Assembly (NCBI GenBank): GCA_027314825.1 | Contig: DAHVAB010000071.1 | Span: forward strand, 1 to 9,408 | From: Solirubrobacterales bacterium | GTDB lineage: Bacteria > Actinomycetota > Thermoleophilia > Solirubrobacterales > Solirubrobacteraceae | Direction: 5' to 3' | Length of the DNA stretch: 9,408 nucleotides | Part shown: positions 1 through 6,313 of the stretch, in pieces | How the letters are laid out: each line of letters starts with the position of its first letter | Position numbering within the stretch: position 1 is the stretch's first letter | The notes under the pieces: generated by a model | Told to the model about the DNA's origin: nothing | What the model saw: only the letters and a program-made list of their open reading frames with translations | The model's database searches: none | Translations under genes and position numbers: made by a program

Positions 1-12
1 CCCGCGCGCGGG
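1..12. repeat. 12-bp perfect GC palindrome at the window edge
   Basis: CCCGCGCGCGGG equals its own reverse complement. It lies at the extreme left end, upstream of the GGDEF-EAL gene, and is followed by more GC-alternating sequence. It could be part of a terminator stem or simply base composition; the context to the left is missing. Confidence 0.35.
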
Positions 13-36
13 CGCGGGCGCGCTCATATGCCCGTC

Positions 37-68
37 CGGGCGCCGTTGCAGCTTTCAAACGGCGCCCG
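37..68. promoter_or_regulatory. 11-bp perfect inverted repeat upstream of the GGDEF-EAL gene
   Basis: Positions 37-47 (cgggcgccgtt) are exactly complementary to 58-68 (aacggcgcccg), with a 10-base AT-richer spacer, gcagctttca. The repeat ends 20 bp before the preferred GTG start at 89. It could be an operator for a dimeric repressor or a hairpin in the 5' leader. The downstream arm is not followed by a run of T on the plus strand, so it is not a typical intrinsic terminator. The repeat is seen directly; its role is inferred. Confidence 0.55.
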
Positions 69-88
69 CGTCTCGCCGAAGGGTGCCT

Positions 89-1993
89 GTGGCGCAGACC
101 GTAGCCGACACCCCCGCCGACCTGCCGCATGCGCGCCTCTCGGGCGCGAGGCTCGATCGCGCCTTCCCAGTGCTGCGGGCGAGGCGAATGGCGGCATCTG
201 CCAGGGCGGCGCTCGGCCTGGTCGGCGTGGCGCTCGTCCTCACCCTCCCGCGCGTGCCGATCCATCCCACCGAGGTGGCCGCGGGCTTCGCGATAGTTCT
301 GGGCAGCGCGCTCGTCCAGCTCACCCTGCCGAGGCTCTCCTGGATGCAGGTGGAGGAGACGCTGGGAGGCGCCGCGGCCGTCCTCATCATCGGCTTGGAG
401 CACCGGCACGTGACCGTGCTCACCCTCGTCTGGCTGGCGGCGATCGCGACCGGCGTGATGGCACGCGGCGGCCGGGTGCACTGGGCGGGCAGGATCCTCG
501 TGATCGGCGCGCTCGCGCTGCCGGTCATCCGATACGGCGGCATGACCGCCGACTATGCCGGACTGTGCGCGGCGACCATTTGCCTGCTGATGACGAGCGG
601 GCGGCTGACCCTGGAGCTCAACCGCCTGCTGCTGCAGGCCCGCCATGACGCCGACCATGACGACCTGACCGGCCTGCTCTCCCGCGCCGCGTTCCGGGCC
701 ACGCTCGATCGAATGGCCTCGCAGGCCCGCACCTCCGCGCCCGTCTCCCTGCTGCTGCTCGACCTCGACAGTTTCGGCAAGGTCAACAAGACGCTCGGCC
801 ACGCCGCCGGCGACGCGCTGCTTACGGCGGCCGGCGAGGCGATCAGATCCGTGGTCGACCCCGGCTGCCAGGTCGGCCGGCTCGGCGGCGACGAGTTCGC
901 GGTGATCGCGCCCTCAGGGGATCCGCATGCGCTCGCGGAGCGGATCCTCGATGCGCTTCACGGCTGCGCCGGCGACGGGCAGCGCGTCTCCGCCTGCATC
1001 GGCGCCGCCCAGGCTCCGCGCGACGGGCACGACGCGGACGCACTGCTCATGGCCGGGGACATCGCCCTTCGGGTCGCCAAGCGCAGCCGCCGCGGCGCGC
1101 AGATCTCTTCCTACGTGGGAGAGTCGCTGAGCGGCGCCGGCGAGCGCAGCGCCCGCTACGTGCTGAGCAGACTGGTCGCCGGCGAGGGGATCAAGGTGGC
1201 CGTCCAGCCGATCGTCGACCTGCGCACCGGCGCCATCCACGCATACGAGGCGCTCACCCGCCTGGAGGGAACCAACCTGCAGGATCCGCTGCACTGGCTC
1301 TCGGTCGCCGAGGAGCTCGGGCAGCGCGACGCCCTGGAGCGCGCATGCCTGCGCGCGGCGCTGCGGCTGCCCCGCCCGCGCCCCGACGGCGCGCGGCTGT
1401 CGGTCAACCTCTCCGCGCCCGTCCTGATCGATCCTCGCACCCTGCAGATCCTGCTCGAGCACGACGATCTCTCAGACCTCATCATCGAGGTGACCGAGGA
1501 GGCGCTGGTCGCAAGCGACGCCCAGCTGCGCGCCGCGATCGCGCCGCTGCTGGAGCGAGGCGCCTCGCTCGCCGTCGACGACATGGGCGCCGGCTACTCC
1601 GGCCTTCGCCAGGTGACCGCCGTGCGGCCCCAGTACCTGAAGCTCGACCGCTCCCTGATCCAGGAGATCGACGTCGATCCGGCGCGGGCCGCCCTGGTCG
1701 GCGCTCTGGTCGGCTACGCCGAGCGTGTCGGCAGCCACCTGGTGGCCGAGGGCGTGGAGACCGCGGCCGAGCTGCGGGCGCTGCGCGCGGTCGGCGTGCC
1801 GCTCGCGCAGGGCTACCACTTCGCCCGTCCGGGCGAGCCATGGCCGAACGTGGCCGCTGCGGCGCTGCTCGAAACGGACGCCGGCGGGGTCACCGTCACG
1901 ATGGCGGCCTGGGAGCGACGCGCGCGGTCGGCAACCCGCAGTGCGGGTGAGGCTCAACCCTCCCCGTCGCTCTCGGCCAGCGCGCGCTCCTGA
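89..1993 (+). CDS. Membrane-anchored GGDEF-EAL cyclic-di-GMP protein
   Basis: Predicted c-di-GMP turnover protein of 634 aa from GTG at 89; this start has GAAGGG five bases upstream, and another GTG lies at 83. An N-terminal region (about residues 38-185) has several short hydrophobic segments consistent with 4-6 membrane helices. It has no recognisable PAS, GAF or CHASE sensor. The GGDEF domain (about 190-345) opens with DDLTGLLSR and contains RLGGDEF, with the signature at 266-270. Within it the usual FKxxND segment reads FGKVNK, and there is no RxxD inhibitory site upstream. The EAL domain (about 365-610) has EALTR (EAL at 387-389), SVNLS, EVTEE, VDDMGAGYSG, LKLDRS, VAEGVET and AQGYHFARP. 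These contain the usual metal-binding and catalytic residues, so c-di-GMP phosphodiesterase activity is likely. The 3' end overlaps the end of dnaG. The signal sensed is unknown. Confidence 0.93.
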   Translation: MAQTVADTPADLPHARLSGARLDRAFPVLRARRMAASARAALGLVGVALVLTLPRVPIHPTEVAAGFAIVLGSALVQLTLPRLSWMQVEETLGGAAAVLIIGLEHRHVTVLTLVWLAAIATGVMARGGRVHWAGRILVIGALALPVIRYGGMTADYAGLCAATICLLMTSGRLTLELNRLLLQARHDADHDDLTGLLSRAAFRATLDRMASQARTSAPVSLLLLDLDSFGKVNKTLGHAAGDALLTAAGEAIRSVVDPGCQVGRLGGDEFAVIAPSGDPHALAERILDALHGCAGDGQRVSACIGAAQAPRDGHDADALLMAGDIALRVAKRSRRGAQISSYVGESLSGAGERSARYVLSRLVAGEGIKVAVQPIVDLRTGAIHAYEALTRLEGTNLQDPLHWLSVAEELGQRDALERACLRAALRLPRPRPDGARLSVNLSAPVLIDPRTLQILLEHDDLSDLIIEVTEEALVASDAQLRAAIAPLLERGASLAVDDMGAGYSGLRQVTAVRPQYLKLDRSLIQEIDVDPARAALVGALVGYAERVGSHLVAEGVETAAELRALRAVGVPLAQGYHFARPGEPWPNVAAAALLETDAGGVTVTMAAWERRARSATRSAGEAQPSPSLSASARS

Positions 1994-3987
1994 GCCGCGT
2001 CGAACTGCTGCCTCATGCTCGCCCTGGCTCGCGCGAGCTCCCGCAGCTCGCCGCCGCCCTCGCCGCGCGCAGCCTGGATCGCCCGGTCCAGACGCGCCAT
2101 CTGAAGCTGCAGCTCGGAGACCTCGAGCATCGCCGCGCTCGCCCTGCCGCGACCGGACTCCACCACCAGCTCCGCGAGCGTGCGTCGCAGCTCCGGCCCG
2201 CCCTCATCCTCCTCGTCGATGCCGCTCATCGGGTCCTCCAGGTGGCCGGCGCGCAGGTGCGCGGCCGCGGCACGCATCGCCTCTTCGCTGAAATGCTCCC
2301 GCAGATCGAGGCGCGCCAGGGCCTGCGCTCCCGCCCGCGGGCTCGCCAGGCACATCGCCAGGAACCCCCGCTCCACCAGCCGGCGACCGCTGAGCGAAGG
2401 GCCGCCGGCCCTCCCCGCAGGCGCCGGCCTCACAGGCGGTGTCTGTGTTGTTCTTGGTGCGGCGCCGCCGGGACGCGCGGCCCGCCCATCGCGCACCGTT
2501 GCCGCCGGCGAACGAGCCCCGCCACCACCGCCCGCGGTGGTGGAGCCGCCGCTTCGCAACAGCCCGTCGAGCAGGCTCTCCGGCAGCTCCAGGCGCCCGG
2601 CGACCGTCCTTGCCAGATCGAGCCGCAGAGTGCTCTGCGGCATCTGCGCGAACAGCGGTCGCAGCGCGTCCAGCACCCTGTCGCGCCCCTCGGCGCTACC
2701 CAGATCGCCGAGGGCGAGCACGCGCTCCACCTGGAAGCGCATGAACGACAGCGAGGACTCGATCGCGGCGCGCATCGCGTCCGGGCCCTCCCGCTGGATC
2801 AGCTCCGCCGGATCGCCGCCGCCCGGCAGCCTCACCACCCGCATCTCCCGCCGGCGCGAACCGGCCAGGCGGTGCGCCTTCACCATCGCCTCCTGCCCGG
2901 CGGTATCCGCGTCGAGCGCGAGCAGCACCGTGGAGGCCATCCGGGCCAGCTCCCCCAGCTGGCGCTCGGTCAGGGCGGTGCCCATCAGCCCGACGGTGGC
3001 CTGCAGACCCGCCTGGTGCATCGCGATCACGTCCGTATACCCCTCGCAGAGAACCACCCGCCCCTCGCGCGCCGCCTGCGCGCGGGCGAGATGCGCTCCG
3101 TAGAGGTGCTCGCCCTTGTGGTAGATCTCGTTCTCAGAGGTATTCAGGTACTTCGGCCCGCGCCCCTGCCGCTCCGGCGCGCGGGCGCCCGCGGACCCCG
3201 CCGCAGCCATGCTCGCGCCCTCAGCCGCCGCAGCCATGCTCGCGCCCTCAGCCGCCGCAGCCGTCCGCGCACCCTCGGCCGCCGCGGCCCGGCTCCCGTC
3301 CCCACTCTCCAACGCTCGCGCGCCGAAGCCGAGCACCTGCCCGCGCATGTCCGCGAGCGGGAACATGATCCGCCCGTGAAAGCGGTCGAAGAGCCGGCGC
3401 CGGCCCGCCGCGCGCTGCACGATCCCCGCGGCCAGCAGCTCCTGCTCGCTGAAGCCGCCGCGCAACGACGCCTTCAACACCCTGTCCCACGCGTCCGGGG
3501 CGTACCCGACCCCGAAAGTGCGCAGCGCCTGCTCGCTCAGGCCGCGAGCGTCCAGCAGGTACTCGCGCGCCGCGGCGGCCTCCGGCGACTCCCACAGCAC
3601 CCGCTCGTAGTAGGCGGCGGTGCGCCGTAGGATCTCCAGCAGCCGCTCGCGGCGCTGCCTACGCTCCGCCTCGCGGGGATCCTCGTGCATGCGCTCCAGC
3701 TCGACCCCGGTGCGCTGCGCCATCATCTCCAGCGCTTCGGTGAAGTCGACGCCCTCGCTCTCCTGCACGAAGGTGAACAGGTCGCCGGCCGCCTGGCATC
3801 CGAAGCAGTAGTACACCTTCTGCACGGGGTCTATCCCGAACGAGGGAGTGCGCTCATCATGGAACGGGCAGAGCCCCTCGTAGCGGGCCGCGCCGGCGCG
3901 GCGCAGGTCGGTCCTCGCCGAGACCAGCTCGACGAAGTCGACGGCGTCGCGCACGCGCTCCTTGGATCGGTCGGTATAGCGCGGCAT
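1954..3987 (-). CDS. dnaG: DNA primase DnaG
   Basis: Synthesises RNA primers at the replication fork and works with the DnaB helicase. It has 677 aa, longer than the roughly 580-640 of most bacterial primases. The N-terminal CHC2-type zinc-binding domain has C40, H43 (CPFH), C61 and C64 (CFGC). The RNA polymerase core contains FGAR, then PKYLNTSEN and HKGEHLYG, then TOPRIM motifs CEGYTDV (E315) and LALDADTAG (D359, D361). A Gly/Pro/Ala-rich linker (about 479-533) leads to a C-terminal helicase-interaction domain starting near GRRLVERGFLAMCL. Between FGAR and GPKYLN, where family members usually have only a few residues, there is an insertion of about 45 residues (228-276) made largely of 9-aa repeats. 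The ATG at 3987 gives a standard N-terminus. dnaG is last in the recO-dgt-dnaG run, 31 bp after dgt. Confidence 0.97.
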   Translation of the reverse strand: MPRYTDRSKERVRDAVDFVELVSARTDLRRAGAARYEGLCPFHDERTPSFGIDPVQKVYYCFGCQAAGDLFTFVQESEGVDFTEALEMMAQRTGVELERMHEDPREAERRQRRERLLEILRRTAAYYERVLWESPEAAAAREYLLDARGLSEQALRTFGVGYAPDAWDRVLKASLRGGFSEQELLAAGIVQRAAGRRRLFDRFHGRIMFPLADMRGQVLGFGARALESGDGSRAAAAEGARTAAAAEGASMAAAAEGASMAAAGSAGARAPERQGRGPKYLNTSENEIYHKGEHLYGAHLARAQAAREGRVVLCEGYTDVIAMHQAGLQATVGLMGTALTERQLGELARMASTVLLALDADTAGQEAMVKAHRLAGSRRREMRVVRLPGGGDPAELIQREGPDAMRAAIESSLSFMRFQVERVLALGDLGSAEGRDRVLDALRPLFAQMPQSTLRLDLARTVAGRLELPESLLDGLLRSGGSTTAGGGGGARSPAATVRDGRAARPGGAAPRTTQTPPVRPAPAGRAGGPSLSGRRLVERGFLAMCLASPRAGAQALARLDLREHFSEEAMRAAAAHLRAGHLEDPMSGIDEEDEGGPELRRTLAELVVESGRGRASAAMLEVSELQLQMARLDRAIQAARGEGGGELRELARARASMRQQFDAAQERALAESDGEG
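2522..2543 (-). repeat. 9-bp inverted repeat in the dnaG linker
   Basis: CCACCACCG at 2522-2530 is exactly complementary to CGGTGGTGG at 2535-2543, with a 4-base loop. On the dnaG mRNA this would be a strong short hairpin. It sits in the low-complexity linker between the catalytic core and the helicase-binding domain (Ser/Thr/Gly codons). It may only reflect Thr and Gly codon choice. Confidence 0.45.
3201..3300 (-). repeat. 27-bp tandem repeat inside dnaG (9-aa unit AAAAEGASM)
   Basis: Copies begin at 3201, 3228, 3255 and 3282, spaced exactly 27 bp. The first two are identical over at least 24 bp; the third and fourth have diverged. On the minus strand they encode repeated AAAAEGA(S/R)(M/T) within DnaG residues of about 231-262. 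The unit is a multiple of three, so changes in copy number would keep the reading frame. Confidence 0.9.
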
Positions 3988-4018
3988 GGCCCGCCGGCCA
4001 CGCTAGAGCATCCTCGCC

Positions 4019-5152
4019 TCAGCGAGCGAACGCGTTGGGCACCTTCAGCTCGCTGTACGCCCTGATGCAGAACCGGTCGGTCATGCCCGCCAGATAGTCG
4101 GTCACGCGCTGGGCCAGCTGCGCATCCGCGGCATCGCCGTCGCCCCCGGTATCCCGGGCCTGGCCACCGACACCGAGCTCGCCACCCTCCCCGGACTCGC
4201 CGGCGCCGCCTCCATCGCCGCCCCCGACCGGTATGGGCGGAAGCTCCCGCGGGTGCTCCACGTAGTGCTCGAAGAGCGCCCTGATCACCTCTTCGATCCG
4301 GCGGTGCTCGGCCCTCACCGCCGGCCCCAGATAAACCCGCTCGAACATGAAGCTGCGCAGCTGCGCCATCGCGGCGCCCGCCCTATCGCCCTGGACGATC
4401 TCGCCGGCGCGGGCCGAGTGCTCCACCATGTCGTGCACGAGCGCGTCGATCCGCTGCGAGCCGGTGGCCCCCAGCGTCGCGATCGCCTCAGCCGGCAGAT
4501 CGGGCTCGTTCAGAAGGCCTGCGCGCAGAGCGTCGTCGATGTCATGGTTTATGTAGGCGACCCGGTCGATGATCCGCACGATCCCTCCCTCCAGCGTGCT
4601 GGGGGCCGGCGCGCCGCTGGAATGGCGCGCGATCCCATCACGCACCTGCTCGGTGAGGTTCAGGCCGGCTCCGCCCCGCTCCAGGCGCTCCACCACGCGC
4701 AGCGAGTGCTCGTAGTGGCGAAAGCGGGTGCCGAACCGCTCCTGCAGGCAGCGGTCGAGCATCTCCTCGCCGATGTGCCCGAACGGCGGGTGGCCGAGAT
4801 CGTGGCCGAGCCCGATCGCCTCGGCGAGATCCTCGTTGAGGCGCAGCGCCCGCGCGACCGTCCGGGAGATGCCCGTCACCTCCAGGGTATGGGTCAGGCG
4901 CGTGCGGTAATGGTCGCCGCGCGGCGCGATGAACACCTGCGTCTTGTGCGCCAGGCGCCGGAACGCCTTGCAGTGCACGATCCGATCGCGATCGCGCTGA
5001 AACGGGGTGCGCAGGGCACAATCCTCCTCCACCACCGCGCGCCTCGCCGGGTAGGAGCGGGCCGCCCGCGGGGAGAGCGTGCGCTCCTCCGCGGCCGCAA
5101 TCCGATCGGCGTATCCGTAGGCCACATCGTCTGGGCTGCCGGCGAGGCTCAT
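4019..5152 (-). CDS. dgt: dNTP triphosphohydrolase (dGTPase-like, HD domain)
   Basis: Hydrolyses dNTPs to deoxynucleosides and triphosphate, affecting the dNTP pool; the exact substrate range cannot be read from sequence. It has 377 aa. HD-superfamily metal ligands are visible: H88 in RTRLTHTLEV, H117-D118 in GLGHDLGHPPFGH, and D204 in AYINHDIDDA. The N-terminal FQRDRDRIVHCKAFRRL and HKTQVF segments are typical of the deoxyguanosinetriphosphate triphosphohydrolase-like family. The C-terminal DYLAGMTDRFCIRAYSEL is also conserved in the family. About 35 residues (309-343) between ELPPIPV and QLAQRVTDYLAGM are Gly/Asp/Glu-rich and look like an expanded loop. The ATG at 5152 has no convincing Shine-Dalgarno sequence, but the N-terminus looks complete. 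The gene lies 31 bp after recO and 31 bp before dnaG, so co-transcription is likely; a dgt-dnaG pair is also found in mycobacteria. Confidence 0.94.
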   Translation of the reverse strand: MSLAGSPDDVAYGYADRIAAAEERTLSPRAARSYPARRAVVEEDCALRTPFQRDRDRIVHCKAFRRLAHKTQVFIAPRGDHYRTRLTHTLEVTGISRTVARALRLNEDLAEAIGLGHDLGHPPFGHIGEEMLDRCLQERFGTRFRHYEHSLRVVERLERGGAGLNLTEQVRDGIARHSSGAPAPSTLEGGIVRIIDRVAYINHDIDDALRAGLLNEPDLPAEAIATLGATGSQRIDALVHDMVEHSARAGEIVQGDRAGAAMAQLRSFMFERVYLGPAVRAEHRRIEEVIRALFEHYVEHPRELPPIPVGGGDGGGAGESGEGGELGVGGQARDTGGDGDAADAQLAQRVTDYLAGMTDRFCIRAYSELKVPNAFAR

Positions 5153-5183
5153 CTCAGCGATTCTGCCAGCCGCCCCGGCCGGC

Positions 5184-5900
5184 TCACGCGGCCGGGACGA
5201 TCCGCAGGTGGGCGTGGTGCTCGAGCATCTGCGCGATCGCCCGCTCCGCCTGGGCGAGCGCCGGCCCGCTCGCCTCCGGCGACTCCTGCAGCGGAGAGGC
5301 GAGCGAGCGTGCCATGAAGTCGTGAGCCTCCCCGCCGATCGCGAAGGCCCCCGCCTCGCAGGCCTGGCAGACCACGCCGCCCGCGGCCCCGGAGAACCCG
5401 CTCAGATGCTCCGGGTCGCCGCAACGGGCGCACGCCCCCAGCTGCGGGGCCAGCCCGGCCGCGTGCAACAGCTTCATCCGGAAGGCGAGCGAGCGAGCGC
5501 GGGTGGCGCTCTGTGGCTGAAGGTCGAGCAGCGCGAGGTGCCGGCAGAGCAGGTTGAAGACGTGAGGGTGCGGCTCCGGGGTCTCGAAGATCCGCCCGAC
5601 CGCATCGCACGCACGCGCCGCCGCGTCGATCGCGGCGGCGTCGCCACGCAGGCGCGGGTGCCCGTCGATCGTGTGCGCCCCGGTGACCGTGAGCAGCTCG
5701 CCCCTGCCTTCATGCAGCTCCAGGCTCAGCCTGAAGAACGGCTCCAACCGCCCGCCGAAGCGGCTCCTTGTCCGTCGCACGCCCTTGGCGATCGCGGCGA
5801 GCCGTCCCCGTGCCGGCGTATAAACATGCAGGATCCGGTCGGCCTCTCCATAACGGATCGAGCGCAGCACGACCGCCTCGGTCTTCACGGGTCCCGGCAT
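5184..5900 (-). CDS. recO: DNA repair protein RecO
   Basis: Recombination mediator that, with RecR, helps load RecA on SSB-coated single-stranded DNA and anneals complementary strands. It has 238 aa from the ATG at 5900, close to the family norm. The N-terminal OB-fold region starts KTEAVVLRSIRYGEADRI and includes AKGVRRTRSRFGGRLEPF. The helical middle has HLALLDLQP and FRMKLLHAAGLAPQL. A zinc-finger-like pair of CxxC motifs is present at C157/C160 and C178/C181. An in-frame GTG at 5945 would add 15 residues, but the ATG gives the standard RecO N-terminus and is preferred. It is the first gene of the recO-dgt-dnaG run and is divergent from the glutaredoxin gene across a 140-bp gap. Confidence 0.95.
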   Translation of the reverse strand: MPGPVKTEAVVLRSIRYGEADRILHVYTPARGRLAAIAKGVRRTRSRFGGRLEPFFRLSLELHEGRGELLTVTGAHTIDGHPRLRGDAAAIDAAARACDAVGRIFETPEPHPHVFNLLCRHLALLDLQPQSATRARSLAFRMKLLHAAGLAPQLGACARCGDPEHLSGFSGAAGGVVCQACEAGAFAIGGEAHDFMARSLASPLQESPEASGPALAQAERAIAQMLEHHAHLRIVPAA

Positions 5901-5913
5901 CTGGCTGCGCCAC

Positions 5914-5919
5914 ACTGTA
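5914..5919 (-). promoter_or_regulatory. Candidate -10 box for the recO-dgt-dnaG operon
   Basis: The minus strand reads TACAGT, matching the TANNNT pattern of actinobacterial -10 elements, ending 13 bases before the recO ATG. Transcription would start within a few bases of the coding region. No clear -35 hexamer is visible at normal spacing, so this is only a candidate. Confidence 0.3.
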
Positions 5920-6027
5920 GGCGAGGCGCCGGCACCACCGGGCACGGTCGCGTCCCGGCAGTCCGGCCGGGCAACGCGAGCCGCCAGGGCACGCCGGTCA
6001 GGCGGCGCGAGGCGGCGGACCCGTCGC

Positions 6028-6033
6028 TATACT
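6028..6033 (+). promoter_or_regulatory. -10 box TATACT for the glutaredoxin gene
   Basis: TATACT, one mismatch from TATAAT, stands in an AT-rich stretch of an otherwise very GC-rich window. Seven bases separate it from the GTG at 6041, the distance at which transcription normally starts. This suggests a leaderless mRNA. No convincing -35 element is present 16-18 bp upstream, which is common in actinobacteria. Confidence 0.6.
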
Positions 6034-6040
6034 TTTTGAA

Positions 6041-6313
6041 GTGCCAAATATGACCGAAATAACGGTATATACGACGACTCCCTGCCCCTACTGCACCCGG
6101 GTCAAGCGACTGCTCGACTCCAAGGGGCTCGAATACAACGAGATCAACCTCGCCAGGGACCCGGACGGCCGCAGCGAGCTGGTCGGCAGGACGGGGATGA
6201 TGACCTTCCCGCAGGTGCTGATTGGCGACACCGTCATCGGCGGCTTCACGGAGACGCGCGCGGCGGCGGAGAGCGGCGAGCTCGATCGGGTGCTCGCAGC
6301 CGCCGCAGGCTGA
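6041..6313 (+). CDS. Glutaredoxin (CPYC active site)
   Basis: Small dithiol oxidoreductase that uses glutathione or another low-molecular-weight thiol to reduce protein disulfides; the partner here is unknown. It has 90 aa with a full thioredoxin-like fold: ITVYTTTPCPYCTRVKRLL (C15, C18), then TFPQVLIGD with the cis-proline, then IGGFTETR. This matches the grxC-type glutaredoxins. The GTG at 6041 fits a leaderless transcript from the -10 box. The ATG at 6050 (87 aa) is the alternative and has only a weak GAAG upstream. The first codons are noticeably AT-rich compared with the rest of the window. The gene is monocistronic, divergent from recO, and its last 68 bp overlap the 3' end of mutM on the other strand. 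Because classical actinobacteria use mycothiol, a related mycoredoxin-like role is possible. Confidence 0.93.
   Translation: MPNMTEITVYTTTPCPYCTRVKRLLDSKGLEYNEINLARDPDGRSELVGRTGMMTFPQVLIGDTVIGGFTETRAAAESGELDRVLAAAAG

Noticed and set aside
28..648. Plus-strand open frame of 206 codons overlapping the GGDEF-EAL gene
   Set aside because: It is an Arg/Pro/Ala-rich shadow in another frame of a clearly recognisable gene; such open frames are expected at this GC content.
2242..3630. Long plus-strand open frame (462 codons) opposite dnaG
   Set aside because: It is antisense to the well-supported primase frame, has shadow-type composition (Arg, His, Pro, Gln-rich) and shows no domain. Length alone is weak evidence in GC-rich DNA.
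4003..4018. Tiny ATG-CTC-TAG frame with GAGG in the dgt-dnaG gap
   Set aside because: A two-codon frame in a 31-bp spacer can easily occur by chance and nothing else supports a leader peptide.
4253..5317. Long plus-strand open frame (354 codons) opposite dgt
   Set aside because: It is antisense to Dgt, which has all HD motifs, and the frame runs past the gene boundary into recO without any recognisable domain.
5484..5500. Tetranucleotide run GCGA in recO
   Set aside because: Only about three copies within coding sequence; not distinguishable from codon bias.
5901..5945. GTG at 5945 as the recO start
   Set aside because: The extra 15 residues do not resemble RecO, and the ATG at 5900 gives the standard N-terminus directly before KTEAVVLRS.
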